The notes under the pieces were generated by a model, which was given only the letters and a program-made list of their open reading frames with translations, made no database searches and was not told the origin of the DNA. A stretch of 64,000 bases of DNA from Pauljensenia sp902373545. Its GTDB lineage: Bacteria; Actinomycetota; Actinomycetes; Actinomycetales; Actinomycetaceae. A program made the translations under genes and the position numbers. Where the stretch lies: positions 18,957 to 82,956 of the forward strand of contig NZ_JAPWAG010000010.1 of assembly GCF_041432775.1 (NCBI RefSeq), given 5' to 3'. Position 1 is the stretch's first letter. Each line of letters begins with the position of its first letter. Of the stretch, positions 6,020 through 15,355 are shown piece by piece.

Positions 6020-9016
6020 ATGGCCCGCAAGAAGACACGTGCTAGTGCGCCCGTCGTGCAGGAAGCACGGCGCGCGCCCGATTTTCCCCCTGCGCTGAGC
6101 GACCTTGATGCATCGGGATTGTCTGCTCGTGCTCGGTGTTTCTGGGCAAAGACTGGAGACGGTGCGCGTGCGTGGCTTTCTGTCGTCCAACACTTGATGG
6201 ATGCCGCAGACGTCGCGGGATATTTGTTCGACGAGTACCTGAGCGCGCATCATCGTCGTCTCATGGCTTCTGTGTGGGACGGGGACCAAGCGAAGGCGCG
6301 GGCGGCGTTCGTGTTCCTGGCAGGGGTGCACGATGTGGGAAAAGTGGATTGTCGCTTCGCATGTCAGCACCAAGACCTTGCCGAGCTGATTCGGCACCAA
6401 GGCCTCGTAGTGATGCGAAAGAAGGACTACGCAGAGCGAGCGTTTCTCCCTCACGGCCTTGTCAGTCAGTTTGCGCTACAGGATGCGGTAGCTGCTGGGG
6501 GAGGGGATGCCAGGCGTGCCCACCAGTGGGCAATCCTTGTTGGTATCCACCACGGACGTTATCCGGACTCGGAAGCTGTGCGGGTCGCGCATCTGCAGTA
6601 CAAGTATCAAGAAGGGTCGGTGGCCGACGACCCTCGATGGGGACAGGCGCGCTCGGAGATTCTTGAGTGGATGGCGCGACGTAGCGGCTTCCCCCTCATC
6701 GCCCCTGGGACGGCGTTGCCGGAATTACCCATCGCGGTTGCCTCTGCCTACGCCTCGGCGCTCGTCATCGCGGACTGGCTTGCCTCGAACGAGGACTACT
6801 TCCCGTTGCGTCCGCGTCCCGACAAAGCAGATGGAAAACGTACGATTCGCGGTTATCCAGAGCTGAGCGCCGACCAGCAGCGCGAGCGTGCCGAGCGCGG
6901 CTGGAAGCGAGCGGCTTTCCCGTCGCCCCTGCGCCCACCCTCCTCGCTCGCCGACGCGACCACTGACTTGTACCGGCGCCGCTTCGGGTGGCCGGCCTCG
7001 TACCAGCCGACCTGCGCCCAGCGCGAGGCTGTGGACATCGCCTCCACGGAGGACCCGGACCTTATGATCGTCGAGGCCCCGCCCGGCTCTGGGAAGACCG
7101 AGCTGGCCTTCGCAGTCGCCGAGGTGCTCATGCGCGCTCGGGGGCTGCAGGGCGTGTTCGTCGCGTTGCCCACGCAGGCCACGACGAACGCAATGTTCGA
7201 GCGCGTGACGAGCTGGCTCACCAGCATCCTGGGGGACGAGCCTCAGAAGCTGGGCATCCAGCTCGCGCACGGAAAGAACAACCTCAATGAGTCGTTCGTG
7301 AAGCTCCTCGACAGGGGCAAGAGTCCCCTCGAGGTGCACGACGACGAGGAGGACATGGGCCTGCATGCCAGCCGGTGGATGGGGCAGAGGTGGCGCTCGA
7401 CACTGTCTCCCGTCGTGGTCGGCACGATCGACCAGGTGCTGCTCGCAGCCCTGAAATCCCGACACGTTCTGGTGCGCCACCTGGGGCTCATGGGCAAGGT
7501 GGTCATCATTGACGAGGTTCACGCCGCCGACGAGTACATGGAGACCTACCTGGAAGCCGCCCTCACGTGGCTCGGCATGTACGAAATCCCCGTCGTTCTG
7601 TTGTCCGCGACCCTGCCGCCCGCGCGTCGCCGCGCGCTTCTGGACGCCTATCGACGAGGCCGTGGCTCATCGGGCGAAGGGGCTCAGTTGGTCGAGGGCA
7701 TGATCGGATATCCGGTCATCTCGACGGTGTCAGCTACGGGTGTGCACGTCCACGAGATTACTGGTGAGGCAGAGGTCCCCAAGCGGATCATCCCGACATC
7801 GGTGGGATCCCCCCAGGAGATCGCGGAACTGCTGGACCGCGAGCTAGCTGATGGCGGATGCGCTGTCGTTATTCGCAATACCGTCCGCGAGGCGCAGGAG
7901 ACCTATGACGCGGTGAAGGCCGTGTTTGGACGCGAGCAGACGACCCTGCTGCACTCGCGCTTCCTGGCAGCTGAGCGTGCGGCGCGTGACCGTCGGATGC
8001 TCGAACTCTTTGGCAAGGGGGCCACACAGCGTCCCCAGCGTCACGTCGTCGTCGCAACACAGGTGATTGAGCAGAGCCTCGACGTCGATTTCGACCTCAT
8101 GCTCACGGACCCCGCGCCCATGGACCTGATCCTGCAACGCATCGGGCGACTGCATCGACATGAGCGAGCGGATCGTCCTGTGGGGCTGCGCGAGGCCCGA
8201 TGCCTGGTGCTGGTGGAGGACCTCTTTGCTGTGCCGTGGGCCTACTCCACCGGGACAGATCATGTCTACTCGCGACATGCGGTCCTGCGAACCCTCGGAA
8301 TCCTCTCGGATCGTGGCGAGATTAGGGTCCGTGAACCCGTCGACTACGCGCAGCTCACCGAGCTGGCGTACTCCAACGTAGAAGCCGTCGGACCTGCTCA
8401 ATGGGCCGATGCTTTCGACACCGCGCTCGACGAACGAGAACGAAGTACCGCGCAATCACGGATGCGGGCAAGTACGTGGTGCCTCGACGGCGCGAATCTT
8501 CCACGATGGCAGGCACCCGAGCTCGAAGAGAAGCTCCAAGGAAACGCTGCCACGGGGGAGGAGACCAAGGGACCGGGAGTTGCCGCAGCTCGCGCCGCGG
8601 TGCGAGACGGCGAAGACCAGATACCCGTCCTCGTCGTCGCGATTGATCCCGAGCTGGGCAACGTCCCGGTGCCGCCACCCCTCACCGGAGGGGCCACCGA
8701 CGATGAAGAACTTGAGGTCGGCGAATACAACGCTCGAGGGCGCATCGCCGACATCTGCTCGTGGAGTATCTCCCTGCCGCCGTGGGCGTTGCGCACTCGC
8801 GGGCAGAGCGTCGACCAGGCGGTGGACGCAGTTGCAGGTGCCATCTGGGATGATCCCATTACGGCGGAATGGGCGTGTCGCGAGCACCCGTTCCTGGCGG
8901 GAGAACTGATCCTCGCGATGTACAAAACCCCCGGCGGGGAGCGCCTCACGCGCGACCTGTGCGGACACACATTCACATACTCCACAGAAAAAGGAATGGA
9001 GGTGCAGGGTCAATGA
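6020..9016 (+). CDS. cas3: CRISPR-associated helicase-nuclease Cas3 (type I-E)
   Basis: Cas3 is recruited to Cascade-bound DNA and unwinds and degrades it. The 998-residue protein has an N-terminal HD nuclease domain (HDVGK near residue 104; HHGRYP) and an SF2 helicase. Helicase motifs are PPGSGKTE (about 354), DEVH (about 498), LLSATLPP and QRIGRLHRHER (about 705), followed by the C-terminal domain. The ATG at 6020 is preferred because GAGGT lies 7 nt upstream; the in-frame ATG at 5969 has no binding site. The stop overlaps cse1 (ATGA). It is the first gene of the eight-gene operon. Confidence 0.95.
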   Translation: MARKKTRASAPVVQEARRAPDFPPALSDLDASGLSARARCFWAKTGDGARAWLSVVQHLMDAADVAGYLFDEYLSAHHRRLMASVWDGDQAKARAAFVFLAGVHDVGKVDCRFACQHQDLAELIRHQGLVVMRKKDYAERAFLPHGLVSQFALQDAVAAGGGDARRAHQWAILVGIHHGRYPDSEAVRVAHLQYKYQEGSVADDPRWGQARSEILEWMARRSGFPLIAPGTALPELPIAVASAYASALVIADWLASNEDYFPLRPRPDKADGKRTIRGYPELSADQQRERAERGWKRAAFPSPLRPPSSLADATTDLYRRRFGWPASYQPTCAQREAVDIASTEDPDLMIVEAPPGSGKTELAFAVAEVLMRARGLQGVFVALPTQATTNAMFERVTSWLTSILGDEPQKLGIQLAHGKNNLNESFVKLLDRGKSPLEVHDDEEDMGLHASRWMGQRWRSTLSPVVVGTIDQVLLAALKSRHVLVRHLGLMGKVVIIDEVHAADEYMETYLEAALTWLGMYEIPVVLLSATLPPARRRALLDAYRRGRGSSGEGAQLVEGMIGYPVISTVSATGVHVHEITGEAEVPKRIIPTSVGSPQEIAELLDRELADGGCAVVIRNTVREAQETYDAVKAVFGREQTTLLHSRFLAAERAARDRRMLELFGKGATQRPQRHVVVATQVIEQSLDVDFDLMLTDPAPMDLILQRIGRLHRHERADRPVGLREARCLVLVEDLFAVPWAYSTGTDHVYSRHAVLRTLGILSDRGEIRVREPVDYAQLTELAYSNVEAVGPAQWADAFDTALDERERSTAQSRMRASTWCLDGANLPRWQAPELEEKLQGNAATGEETKGPGVAAARAAVRDGEDQIPVLVVAIDPELGNVPVPPPLTGGATDDEELEVGEYNARGRIADICSWSISLPPWALRTRGQSVDQAVDAVAGAIWDDPITAEWACREHPFLAGELILAMYKTPGGERLTRDLCGHTFTYSTEKGMEVQGQ

Positions 9017-10683
9017 AGAACCCTGAGTACAACCTGCTCGACGAGCCATGGATACCCGTCCGGCTCCTCGACGGGACCATCGCCGACGTCGGGCTGCTGG
9101 AGCTTCTTCGGCGCACGACAGAGATTGCCGATCTCGCGTGTGAGCTACCGACGCAGAGCATCGCGATCCAGCGACTCGTTTTGGCCATCGGGTATCGTGT
9201 GGCACCACCGCGCGATGCACGCGACTGGGTCAGGCAGTGGGACGAAGGCGCTCCGACGGAACAGATGATCGAGTATCTCGAACGGTGGAGAGACCGCTTC
9301 TTCCTGTTCGGCGGTCGTTTTCCTTTCATGCAGGTTGCGGATTTGCGGACCGCGAAGGACTCGGTGTCCGGGCTTGAAAAACTGATTGCGGACGTTCCCA
9401 ACGGCGAGCAGTTTTTCACCGCTCGACATGGGCGTGCTCTCGCGTGTATTCCCCCGTCGGAAGCTGCTCGCTGGATGGTTCACGCGCAGGCGTATGATCC
9501 GTCGGGCATCCGTTCAGGTGCAGTCGGTGATTCTCAAGTCAAGGGAGGGAAAGGCTATCCGATCGGCCCATCGTGGTGCGGTCACCTTGGACTCGTGTGG
9601 CTCAAGGGCAAGGATCTGGACGAGACGCTGGTCCTGAATTTGGTTCCCACCGATGCCGCACAATTGCGTGGCGTCGAAAGCTCAACCGAGTGGGGAACAT
9701 GCAGTTGGGAGGATCCAGAACCGGAGAGTGCGGTGCGCGGAGACTACTCGCTGCTCGATCCGTCAGGCACCCCCCGAGACATCAGCATTCCGCGCCTGCT
9801 CACGTGGCATTCGCGCCGCGTCAGGCTCGTGGGGAACCGCGAGGGTGTCACGGGCGTCGTCCTTGCTCAGGGAGACAAACTAGCGCCGCAGCAGATGCAT
9901 CGTTATGAGCCGCAGAGTTTGTGGCGTTACTCGACACCGCAGTCCAAGAAGTTCAAGCAGGACGTCTACATGCCTCGTAAATACGAGGCGGGTCGCGCGC
10001 TCTGGCGCAATCTGCCCGGAACCCTTCCCACCGTGACGACCGTGCAGGGCGTGGACAAGCAGCCGAAACAGGAGTTCCTCCCCTCGGCGACGCTTTCCTT
10101 CCACTACCAGCTCGACAACGCCTCGATCGAGACCACCTATCCCAAGGTGATGCGGATTCAGGCTGTTGGCGTCACCTACGGGCCGCAGGAAGCGACATTC
10201 GAAGATATCTACTCGGATGAGCTGACGCTGTCGGTCGCTGTCATGCGAGTTGAACACGAGGATCTGTCAGCCGAAATCGACCGACAGGTGCGCCTGACCG
10301 AAGAGATTGCCAGAGACGTGGGGAATCTTGCGGCGAATCTCGCGCGTGCGGCGGGCGAGAGCGGAGAGGGTGCCGGTGACGGGGCCCGAGACCGCGCCAA
10401 GGAACTCTTCTTCAGTGCAGTCGACACCGATTTCAGGACGTGGCTGACCCAGGTTGATGGCCGCGAAGGTGCGCGGGACGCTGGACGTCGGTGGGAATGT
10501 TCCCTGCGTCAGCACGCCGTTGGCATCCAGGGGGCGCTTGTGAGGGGCGCGTCGTCGTCGGCAATCATCGGCCGGGATACCGGCAGGGGGTACATGAACG
10601 TCGGTATCGCTGAAAACTACTTTCGGGCGGCGCTCAACAAGCATCTCCCGTTACAGAAAACCAATCAGGAAGGAACGAAATGA
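9013..10683 (+). CDS. cse1: Cascade large subunit Cse1/Cas8e
   Basis: Cse1 (CasA, Cas8e) recognises the PAM and recruits Cas3 in type I-E Cascade. The 556-residue protein opens with the typical NLLDEPWIPVRLLDG, and later has FPFMQVADLRTAKD and WGTCSWED. The length fits the family (about 500-560). The ATG at 9013 overlaps the cas3 stop by ATGA, and the TGA overlaps the cse2 ATG. That fixes the start well inside the longer open frame, which reaches back to 8869. Confidence 0.93.
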   Translation: MKNPEYNLLDEPWIPVRLLDGTIADVGLLELLRRTTEIADLACELPTQSIAIQRLVLAIGYRVAPPRDARDWVRQWDEGAPTEQMIEYLERWRDRFFLFGGRFPFMQVADLRTAKDSVSGLEKLIADVPNGEQFFTARHGRALACIPPSEAARWMVHAQAYDPSGIRSGAVGDSQVKGGKGYPIGPSWCGHLGLVWLKGKDLDETLVLNLVPTDAAQLRGVESSTEWGTCSWEDPEPESAVRGDYSLLDPSGTPRDISIPRLLTWHSRRVRLVGNREGVTGVVLAQGDKLAPQQMHRYEPQSLWRYSTPQSKKFKQDVYMPRKYEAGRALWRNLPGTLPTVTTVQGVDKQPKQEFLPSATLSFHYQLDNASIETTYPKVMRIQAVGVTYGPQEATFEDIYSDELTLSVAVMRVEHEDLSAEIDRQVRLTEEIARDVGNLAANLARAAGESGEGAGDGARDRAKELFFSAVDTDFRTWLTQVDGREGARDAGRRWECSLRQHAVGIQGALVRGASSSAIIGRDTGRGYMNVGIAENYFRAALNKHLPLQKTNQEGTK

Positions 10684-11330
10684 CCAGCAATGATGCTGCT
10701 CCGGAGACTCCTCCGGATAGCGGTGCAACAGGGTTGTCGACGCGCGGCGCGGTGTATGGCCGTGTCGGTGGGGTGATCGTGAATCGACTCTGGAAGGAGA
10801 CTCCGTCGGCACGCGCTCTTCGCGCGCAGCTGAGGGGAGCACTTTCACGAGAAGCCGGAACGGTGCCCGAGCTGTGGGACCTCACGCTCGATGGCCGCCC
10901 CGGCTATCTGGGCGACGAGCCGACCAGAGGCGAGAAGGCTGTTCATGGTGCTCTTACTCTCTGGGCGCTTCACCAGGGATCGAATACGAGGCCGATGCAC
11001 GACACGTCGGATCGTCCGCGCAGCTTCGCTTCCGCGATCCGAGTCGTAGCCGAGGGACAAAGCGGCGACAAGCGGGCCGAGGAGACCCCAATCTATCGGC
11101 GTTTTTCCGCGGCTGTTCAGGCCCCTACCTTCGAGGGGCTTCTCGTGCATCTGCGTTCGCTCGTCTCTCAGCTCGAGGCTGCCGAGATCCCCTGTGATTA
11201 CGCGCAGCTGGCAGCCGACCTTTACACGTGGCAGGACCCGCGTCATCGCACGTCTGTCATGCGCAACTGGGGGCGTCAGTTTGCTCGTCCCGCTGAAACT
11301 ATCCAGACCGACTCTGCCTCTGACGAGTGA
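10680..11330 (+). CDS. cse2: Cascade small subunit Cse2
   Basis: Cse2 (CasB, Cas11) forms the small-subunit dimer that stabilises the R-loop. The 216-residue, helix-rich protein contains the family stretch LWDLTLDG...EKAVHGALTLWALHQGS and ends with the basic region SVMRNWGRQFARP. The start overlaps the cse1 stop (ATGA). The protein is longer than E. coli CasB (160 residues) but usual for actinobacteria. A 48-bp gap with a fresh ribosome binding site separates it from cas7. Confidence 0.9.
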   Translation: MTSNDAAPETPPDSGATGLSTRGAVYGRVGGVIVNRLWKETPSARALRAQLRGALSREAGTVPELWDLTLDGRPGYLGDEPTRGEKAVHGALTLWALHQGSNTRPMHDTSDRPRSFASAIRVVAEGQSGDKRAEETPIYRRFSAAVQAPTFEGLLVHLRSLVSQLEAAEIPCDYAQLAADLYTWQDPRHRTSVMRNWGRQFARPAETIQTDSASDE

Positions 11331-11378
11331 CGTCGAGGCGCCGCAATCAAACAAGCTTCATTTGTGAAAGGAAAGACA

Positions 11379-12503
11379 ATGTCCGTCTTCGTTGATATCC
11401 ACGTTCTGCAGACCCTCCCTCCCTCGAACCCGAACCGTGATGATACGGGTGCTCCGAAGACCGCCACCTTCGGCGGAGTCCAGCGTATGCGCATGTCGTC
11501 GCAGGCCATCAAGCGTGCGACGCGTGAGGACTTCGAGGGAAAGATCGCCGATGGAAATTACGGTGTGCGCACGAAGAAGATTGTCGAGCTAGTTGCGCGT
11601 TCAATCGTCGATAAGCGTCCGGACCTCGACTCGCAGTCTGTCGACCTCGCCGAGATGGGGCTGAAGGCCATCGGTTTCAAGCTTGCTAAGCCGAACAAGA
11701 ATAAGAGCGACAAAGAGCTGGAGGAAGCCGGATTCCTCGTGTTCCTGTCGGCCAAGCAGATCGAGCACGTCGCAGATGCGTTGATTTCGGTTGCTCACGA
11801 GGATGATCCTGCGGCAGCGTTCAAGGAGCTGAAGCCGCGTAGCCTCGTGAATACGGATCACTCTATCGATATTGCTCTGTTCGGCCGTATGGTCGCCGAA
11901 CCGAATGCTCTGAACGTGGATGCTGCCTGCCAGGTTTCCCACGCGATCGGTGTCGGAGCGGTTGAGCGCGAGTATGACTACTACACGGCTGTCGACGACG
12001 AAAAGAAGCGCAGCGAGGAAGCCGACGAGGGTGCCGGCATGATCGGTACGATCGAGTTCGCTTCGGCGACGGTGTACCGCTATGCGACGATCAACGTTGG
12101 TATGCTTCGCGAAAACCTGGGAGACGATGCGGTTGTGGATCGTGCCATTGAGCTCTTCGTGGATAGCTTTGTTCGGTCGATGCCGACCGGTAAGATCACG
12201 ACGTTCGCGAACCGTACTCTGCCCGACGCTGTCCTGGTTCAGGTGCGCAACGATCAGCCGATCAACATGGCGGGCGCCTTCGAAGACCCGATCGTCGCGG
12301 GGCAGCGCGGTTTCGCCGAGCCTGCCGTCAAGCGTTTCGTCGAGTTCGAGTCCAAGCTGCGCGACCTCACCGGTCTTGAGCCCGTCGCCTCTCTCGCCAC
12401 GTGGACCACGCCTCGGGGCGAGGGTTTCTCCGCACTGGGTGCCCAGGTTCGCCTGGTCGATCTGGGCAGCGCGACGGTGGACGCTGTGCGAGGCGAGCGA
12501 TGA
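11379..12503 (+). CDS. cas7: Cascade backbone Cas7e (Cse4/CasC)
   Basis: Cas7e polymerises along the crRNA as the Cascade backbone. The 374-residue protein opens SVFVDIHVLQTLPPSNPNRD and has the conserved GGVQRMRMSSQAIKRATR (about residues 29-46), which contributes to RNA binding. The ATG at 11379 is chosen over the upstream in-frame GTG at 11364 because GAAAGGA sits 5 nt before it. It needs its own binding site because Cas7e is required in six copies per complex. The stop overlaps the cas5 start. Confidence 0.94.
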   Translation: MSVFVDIHVLQTLPPSNPNRDDTGAPKTATFGGVQRMRMSSQAIKRATREDFEGKIADGNYGVRTKKIVELVARSIVDKRPDLDSQSVDLAEMGLKAIGFKLAKPNKNKSDKELEEAGFLVFLSAKQIEHVADALISVAHEDDPAAAFKELKPRSLVNTDHSIDIALFGRMVAEPNALNVDAACQVSHAIGVGAVEREYDYYTAVDDEKKRSEEADEGAGMIGTIEFASATVYRYATINVGMLRENLGDDAVVDRAIELFVDSFVRSMPTGKITTFANRTLPDAVLVQVRNDQPINMAGAFEDPIVAGQRGFAEPAVKRFVEFESKLRDLTGLEPVASLATWTTPRGEGFSALGAQVRLVDLGSATVDAVRGER

Positions 12504-13228
12504 GTTCGGTACTCGTCTTGCGACTGGCTGGCCCCATGCAGTCGTGGGGCTCATCCAGTCGATTCACGCGCAGGTCGACGGAGGCTTTTCCCACGAAAAG
12601 CGCGCTGGTCGGTCTGCTCGCGGCGGCGCAGGGACGCAGGCGCAGCGATCCGATCGAGGACCTGGCCGAGCTTCGTTTCGCCGTGCGGGTCGACCAGCCA
12701 GGGCAGTTGCTCCGCGACTTTCATACGGCGCATCGGGGTGATACATCGATGCCTCTTTCCGACCGCTTCTATTGGGCGGATGCGACGTTCGGCGCCTTCG
12801 TTGAGGGACCGGATGACGTGATCGAGGGGTTGTCGCAGGCGATCCTCCGACCGGTGTTCCCTCTGTACCTCGGTCGTCGCTCGTGTCCGCCAACCATGCC
12901 CTTGCGCCTCGCCGTGCGTCGAGGGGAGGCATGGGAGGCCGTGCGGGAAACACCGTGGATGGCCTCGGCGTACTACCAAAAGAAGCAGCGCTACGAGCAG
13001 TACGTGTCCGTCCGCGTCGTTGCCGATCAGGGGATTATCCCTTCCGACGTGGGTGTCTCGTTCGAGCACACCATCCAGGACGTGCCGATCAGCTTTGACT
13101 CCGAACGCCGTACCTACACTCTGCGAACTGTCGAGGAGGCGCGCGTCGATCTGGAGAATCCGCAGTATGTGGAGGCGCGGCCGAACGCCGGCCCGGGCCT
13201 CGTCCATGACCCGATGGAGGTGCTCTGA
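12500..13228 (+). CDS. cas5: Cascade subunit Cas5e (CasD)
   Basis: Cas5e caps the 5' handle of the crRNA in Cascade. The 242-residue protein begins SSVLVLRLAGPMQSWGSSSR, the characteristic Cas5 N-terminus, then TKSALVGLLAAAQGR. The ATG overlaps the cas7 stop (ATGA), and the stop shares one base with the cas6 ATG. The open frame extends upstream inside cas7, but neither homology nor a binding site supports using it. Confidence 0.93.
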   Translation: MSSVLVLRLAGPMQSWGSSSRFTRRSTEAFPTKSALVGLLAAAQGRRRSDPIEDLAELRFAVRVDQPGQLLRDFHTAHRGDTSMPLSDRFYWADATFGAFVEGPDDVIEGLSQAILRPVFPLYLGRRSCPPTMPLRLAVRRGEAWEAVRETPWMASAYYQKKQRYEQYVSVRVVADQGIIPSDVGVSFEHTIQDVPISFDSERRTYTLRTVEEARVDLENPQYVEARPNAGPGLVHDPMEVL

Positions 13229-13977
13229 TGTATTTGACACGCATCTACCTCAACCCGCACCGCAGGGGTGCTCGGCAGCTCATGCGGAGCCGTCAGGTTC
13301 TGCATGCGGCCGTCATGAATTGTTTCCCGCCGGGCGCCTTGGAGGGTGCTGGGATGCCTCGCGTGCTGTGGCGCCTGGATCGTCCTCCATTCGCGAGAAG
13401 TGGTCCTTCTCGGCAGGGGAGCCCCTCGTGTGCGCTCTTCATCTCGAGCCCGGTTCCCCCGGATCCCTCGCATATCGTGGAGGAGGCTGGCTACGCGACC
13501 GAGGGCGGGGTAGTCGTCCGCGACATGGGTGATTTCCTCGATCGGCTTGAGGCCGGCCAGAGGTGGGGGTTCCGTCTCTGTGTGAATCCGACGTTCCGTG
13601 AGGCGAGTCAGGTCAATGCGCGGGGACGTAGGAAGGTCCTCGCTCACGTGACCCAGGATCAGCAGACGCAGTGGGTCTTGGATCGCTCTGAGCGGCTCGG
13701 GTTCCGTGTGTTGACTTCTGCCGAGTACGGTGGGGACCTGCCCGTCCTGGAGGACCAGAACGGACAACGTGTCGATGGGTCAAACCTCTTGATTAATGGG
13801 GTTGAACGGGGTATTGCCGAGTTCAAGCGCGGGAGTTCTCGCGTGACCCTTGCGCTTGCTACTTTCGAGGGCGTGCTCGAGGTAACGGATCCGGATGCAC
13901 TGCGCCACGGCCTCGTCCATGGGGTAGGCCGAGGTAAAGCATATGGCTGCGGTCTGATGACCCTGGCTCGGCCATGA
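13228..13977 (+). CDS. cas6e: crRNA-processing endoribonuclease Cas6e (CasE)
   Basis: Cas6e cuts pre-crRNA at the base of the repeat hairpin and stays bound to the 3' handle. The 249-residue protein starts MYLTRIYLNPHRRGARQLM. A candidate general-base His lies in SRQVLHAAVMNCF (about residue 28), and the C-terminal glycine-rich loop is GVGRGKAYGCGLM. It would cut after GCGGGG in the array repeat to leave the handle AUGAGCC. It could equally process the crRNA-like RNA upstream of cas3, whose hairpin is preserved. Its stop overlaps cas1 (ATGA). Confidence 0.93.
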   Translation: MYLTRIYLNPHRRGARQLMRSRQVLHAAVMNCFPPGALEGAGMPRVLWRLDRPPFARSGPSRQGSPSCALFISSPVPPDPSHIVEEAGYATEGGVVVRDMGDFLDRLEAGQRWGFRLCVNPTFREASQVNARGRRKVLAHVTQDQQTQWVLDRSERLGFRVLTSAEYGGDLPVLEDQNGQRVDGSNLLINGVERGIAEFKRGSSRVTLALATFEGVLEVTDPDALRHGLVHGVGRGKAYGCGLMTLARP

Positions 13978-14936
13978 GACCGATCCCCGGGGCGAGGCCC
14001 CCTGACCCGAAGGACTTGGTGCGCGTCCGGGATCGCCTGACGTTCCTATACGTCGAGCGGTGCACGATTAATCGTGATTCGAATGCGATTACGGTGGCGG
14101 ACGGGCATGGGATCGCCCACGTCCCAGCGGCAGCGCTGTCGGTGCTGCTGCTGGGACCCGGGGTTCGGATCACGCACTCGGCGGTGTCTGTCCTGTCCGA
14201 GAGTGGCTCGACCATCGTGTGGGTGGGCGAGAACGGGGTGCGGTACTACGCGCACGGCACCCCGCCCTCGCGCTCCTCGAGGCTGCTCGAGGCGCAGGCT
14301 CGCGCGGTGAGTGACCCATCGATGCGGCTAACCGTCGCCCGCACCATGTACCTCATGCGTTTCGCGGGCGAAGACGTGTCGAAGCTGAGTCTTCAGCAGT
14401 TGCGCGGACGCGAGGGAGCTCGCGTGCGCCGCCTGTATCGCGAGCACTCCCAGCGCACAGGGGTGCCCTGGGATCGGCGAGAGTATGACCCCGACAACTT
14501 CGACGACGGTTCGGTGGTCAATCAAGCATTGTCGGCGGCGAATTCCGCGATCTATGGCGTTGTTCATGCGGTGATCGTTGCGCTGGGGTGTAGCCCGGGG
14601 CTGGGATTCGTGCACAACGGAACCTACCGTTCTTTTGTGTATGATATCGCGGACCTGTACAAGGCCGGCCTGACGATCCCTATCGCGTTTGACGTTGCCG
14701 CGTCGCCGACGGACGAGGCTGTGGGCAGTGCCGCGCGGAAGGCCGTCCGTGATGCGGTTCGAGAGTTTCGGCTTCTCGAGAGGTGCGTCGCGGACATCAA
14801 GCAGCTGCTCTCCGTGTCTGGTGCCTTGTCTGTCGATGACGACGAGGACCTGATCGTGGACGATCTGCGCCTGTGGGACGACCGTGAGGGCACAGTTGCC
14901 GCGGGCGTGTCCTATGAGGAGGGCGATTCCGGGTGA
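13974..14936 (+). CDS. cas1: CRISPR integrase Cas1 (type I-E)
   Basis: Cas1 with Cas2 captures and integrates new spacers. The 320-residue protein contains LSAANSAIYGVVHAVIVALG, the metal-binding histidine region LGFVHNGTYRSFVYDIADLYK split over about residues 212-232, and PIAFD. These match the Glu/His/Asp catalytic set of Cas1. The ATG overlaps the cas6e stop and the stop overlaps the cas2 GTG, so the adaptation genes sit in the same coupled operon as Cascade. Confidence 0.95.
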   Translation: MRPIPGARPPDPKDLVRVRDRLTFLYVERCTINRDSNAITVADGHGIAHVPAAALSVLLLGPGVRITHSAVSVLSESGSTIVWVGENGVRYYAHGTPPSRSSRLLEAQARAVSDPSMRLTVARTMYLMRFAGEDVSKLSLQQLRGREGARVRRLYREHSQRTGVPWDRREYDPDNFDDGSVVNQALSAANSAIYGVVHAVIVALGCSPGLGFVHNGTYRSFVYDIADLYKAGLTIPIAFDVAASPTDEAVGSAARKAVRDAVREFRLLERCVADIKQLLSVSGALSVDDDEDLIVDDLRLWDDREGTVAAGVSYEEGDSG

Positions 14937-15337
14937 TCGTCTTGGTCCTGTCCGCGGTACCCGAAGGCCTGCGGGGGCACGTAACCCGGTGGCTTATGGA
15001 GATTTCTCCCGGGGTGTTCGTAGGGACTCTCAGCGCCCGCGTCCGCGAGCGCCTGTGGGAGATTGTCACGGAGAACATGAAGACAGGACGTGCCGTGATG
15101 GTCTATCGTGCGCGCAACGAGCAGGGCCTCGCTTTCCTGACGTGGGGAGATCCCTGGAAGCCCGTCGACTTCGAAGGACTGACTCTGATGATGCGTCCCT
15201 ATTACTCAGAGGGACGAGGCCAGTATTCCGAGCCTGATCCTGCGGCGCGTCACTTGCGTAAGCGGCGCTCAATGAGTAACTTCCAGAGGAGACGGCAATC
15301 TCAAGGGTTTCCAAGATCTGACCGATCCGCTCGATAA
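14933..15337 (+). CDS. cas2: CRISPR adaptation protein Cas2 (type I-E) with extended C-terminus
   Basis: Cas2e bridges two Cas1 dimers during integration. The core (about 92 residues: IVLVLSAVPEGLRGHVTRWL, GVFVGTLSARVRERLW, GLAFLTWGDPWKP) matches E. coli Cas2e. About 40 basic residues follow (HLRKRRSMSNFQRRR...). The start is GTG, overlapping cas1 by GTGA. The stop is only 18 bp before the first repeat, so the tail is encoded by DNA that should serve as the CRISPR leader. An inverted repeat TCTGACC (15317-15323) / GGTCAGA (15345-15351) spans the stop. Confidence 0.93.
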   Translation: MIVLVLSAVPEGLRGHVTRWLMEISPGVFVGTLSARVRERLWEIVTENMKTGRAVMVYRARNEQGLAFLTWGDPWKPVDFEGLTLMMRPYYSEGRGQYSEPDPAARHLRKRRSMSNFQRRRQSQGFPRSDRSAR

Positions 15338-15355
15338 AAGCGCAGGTCAGAAAGT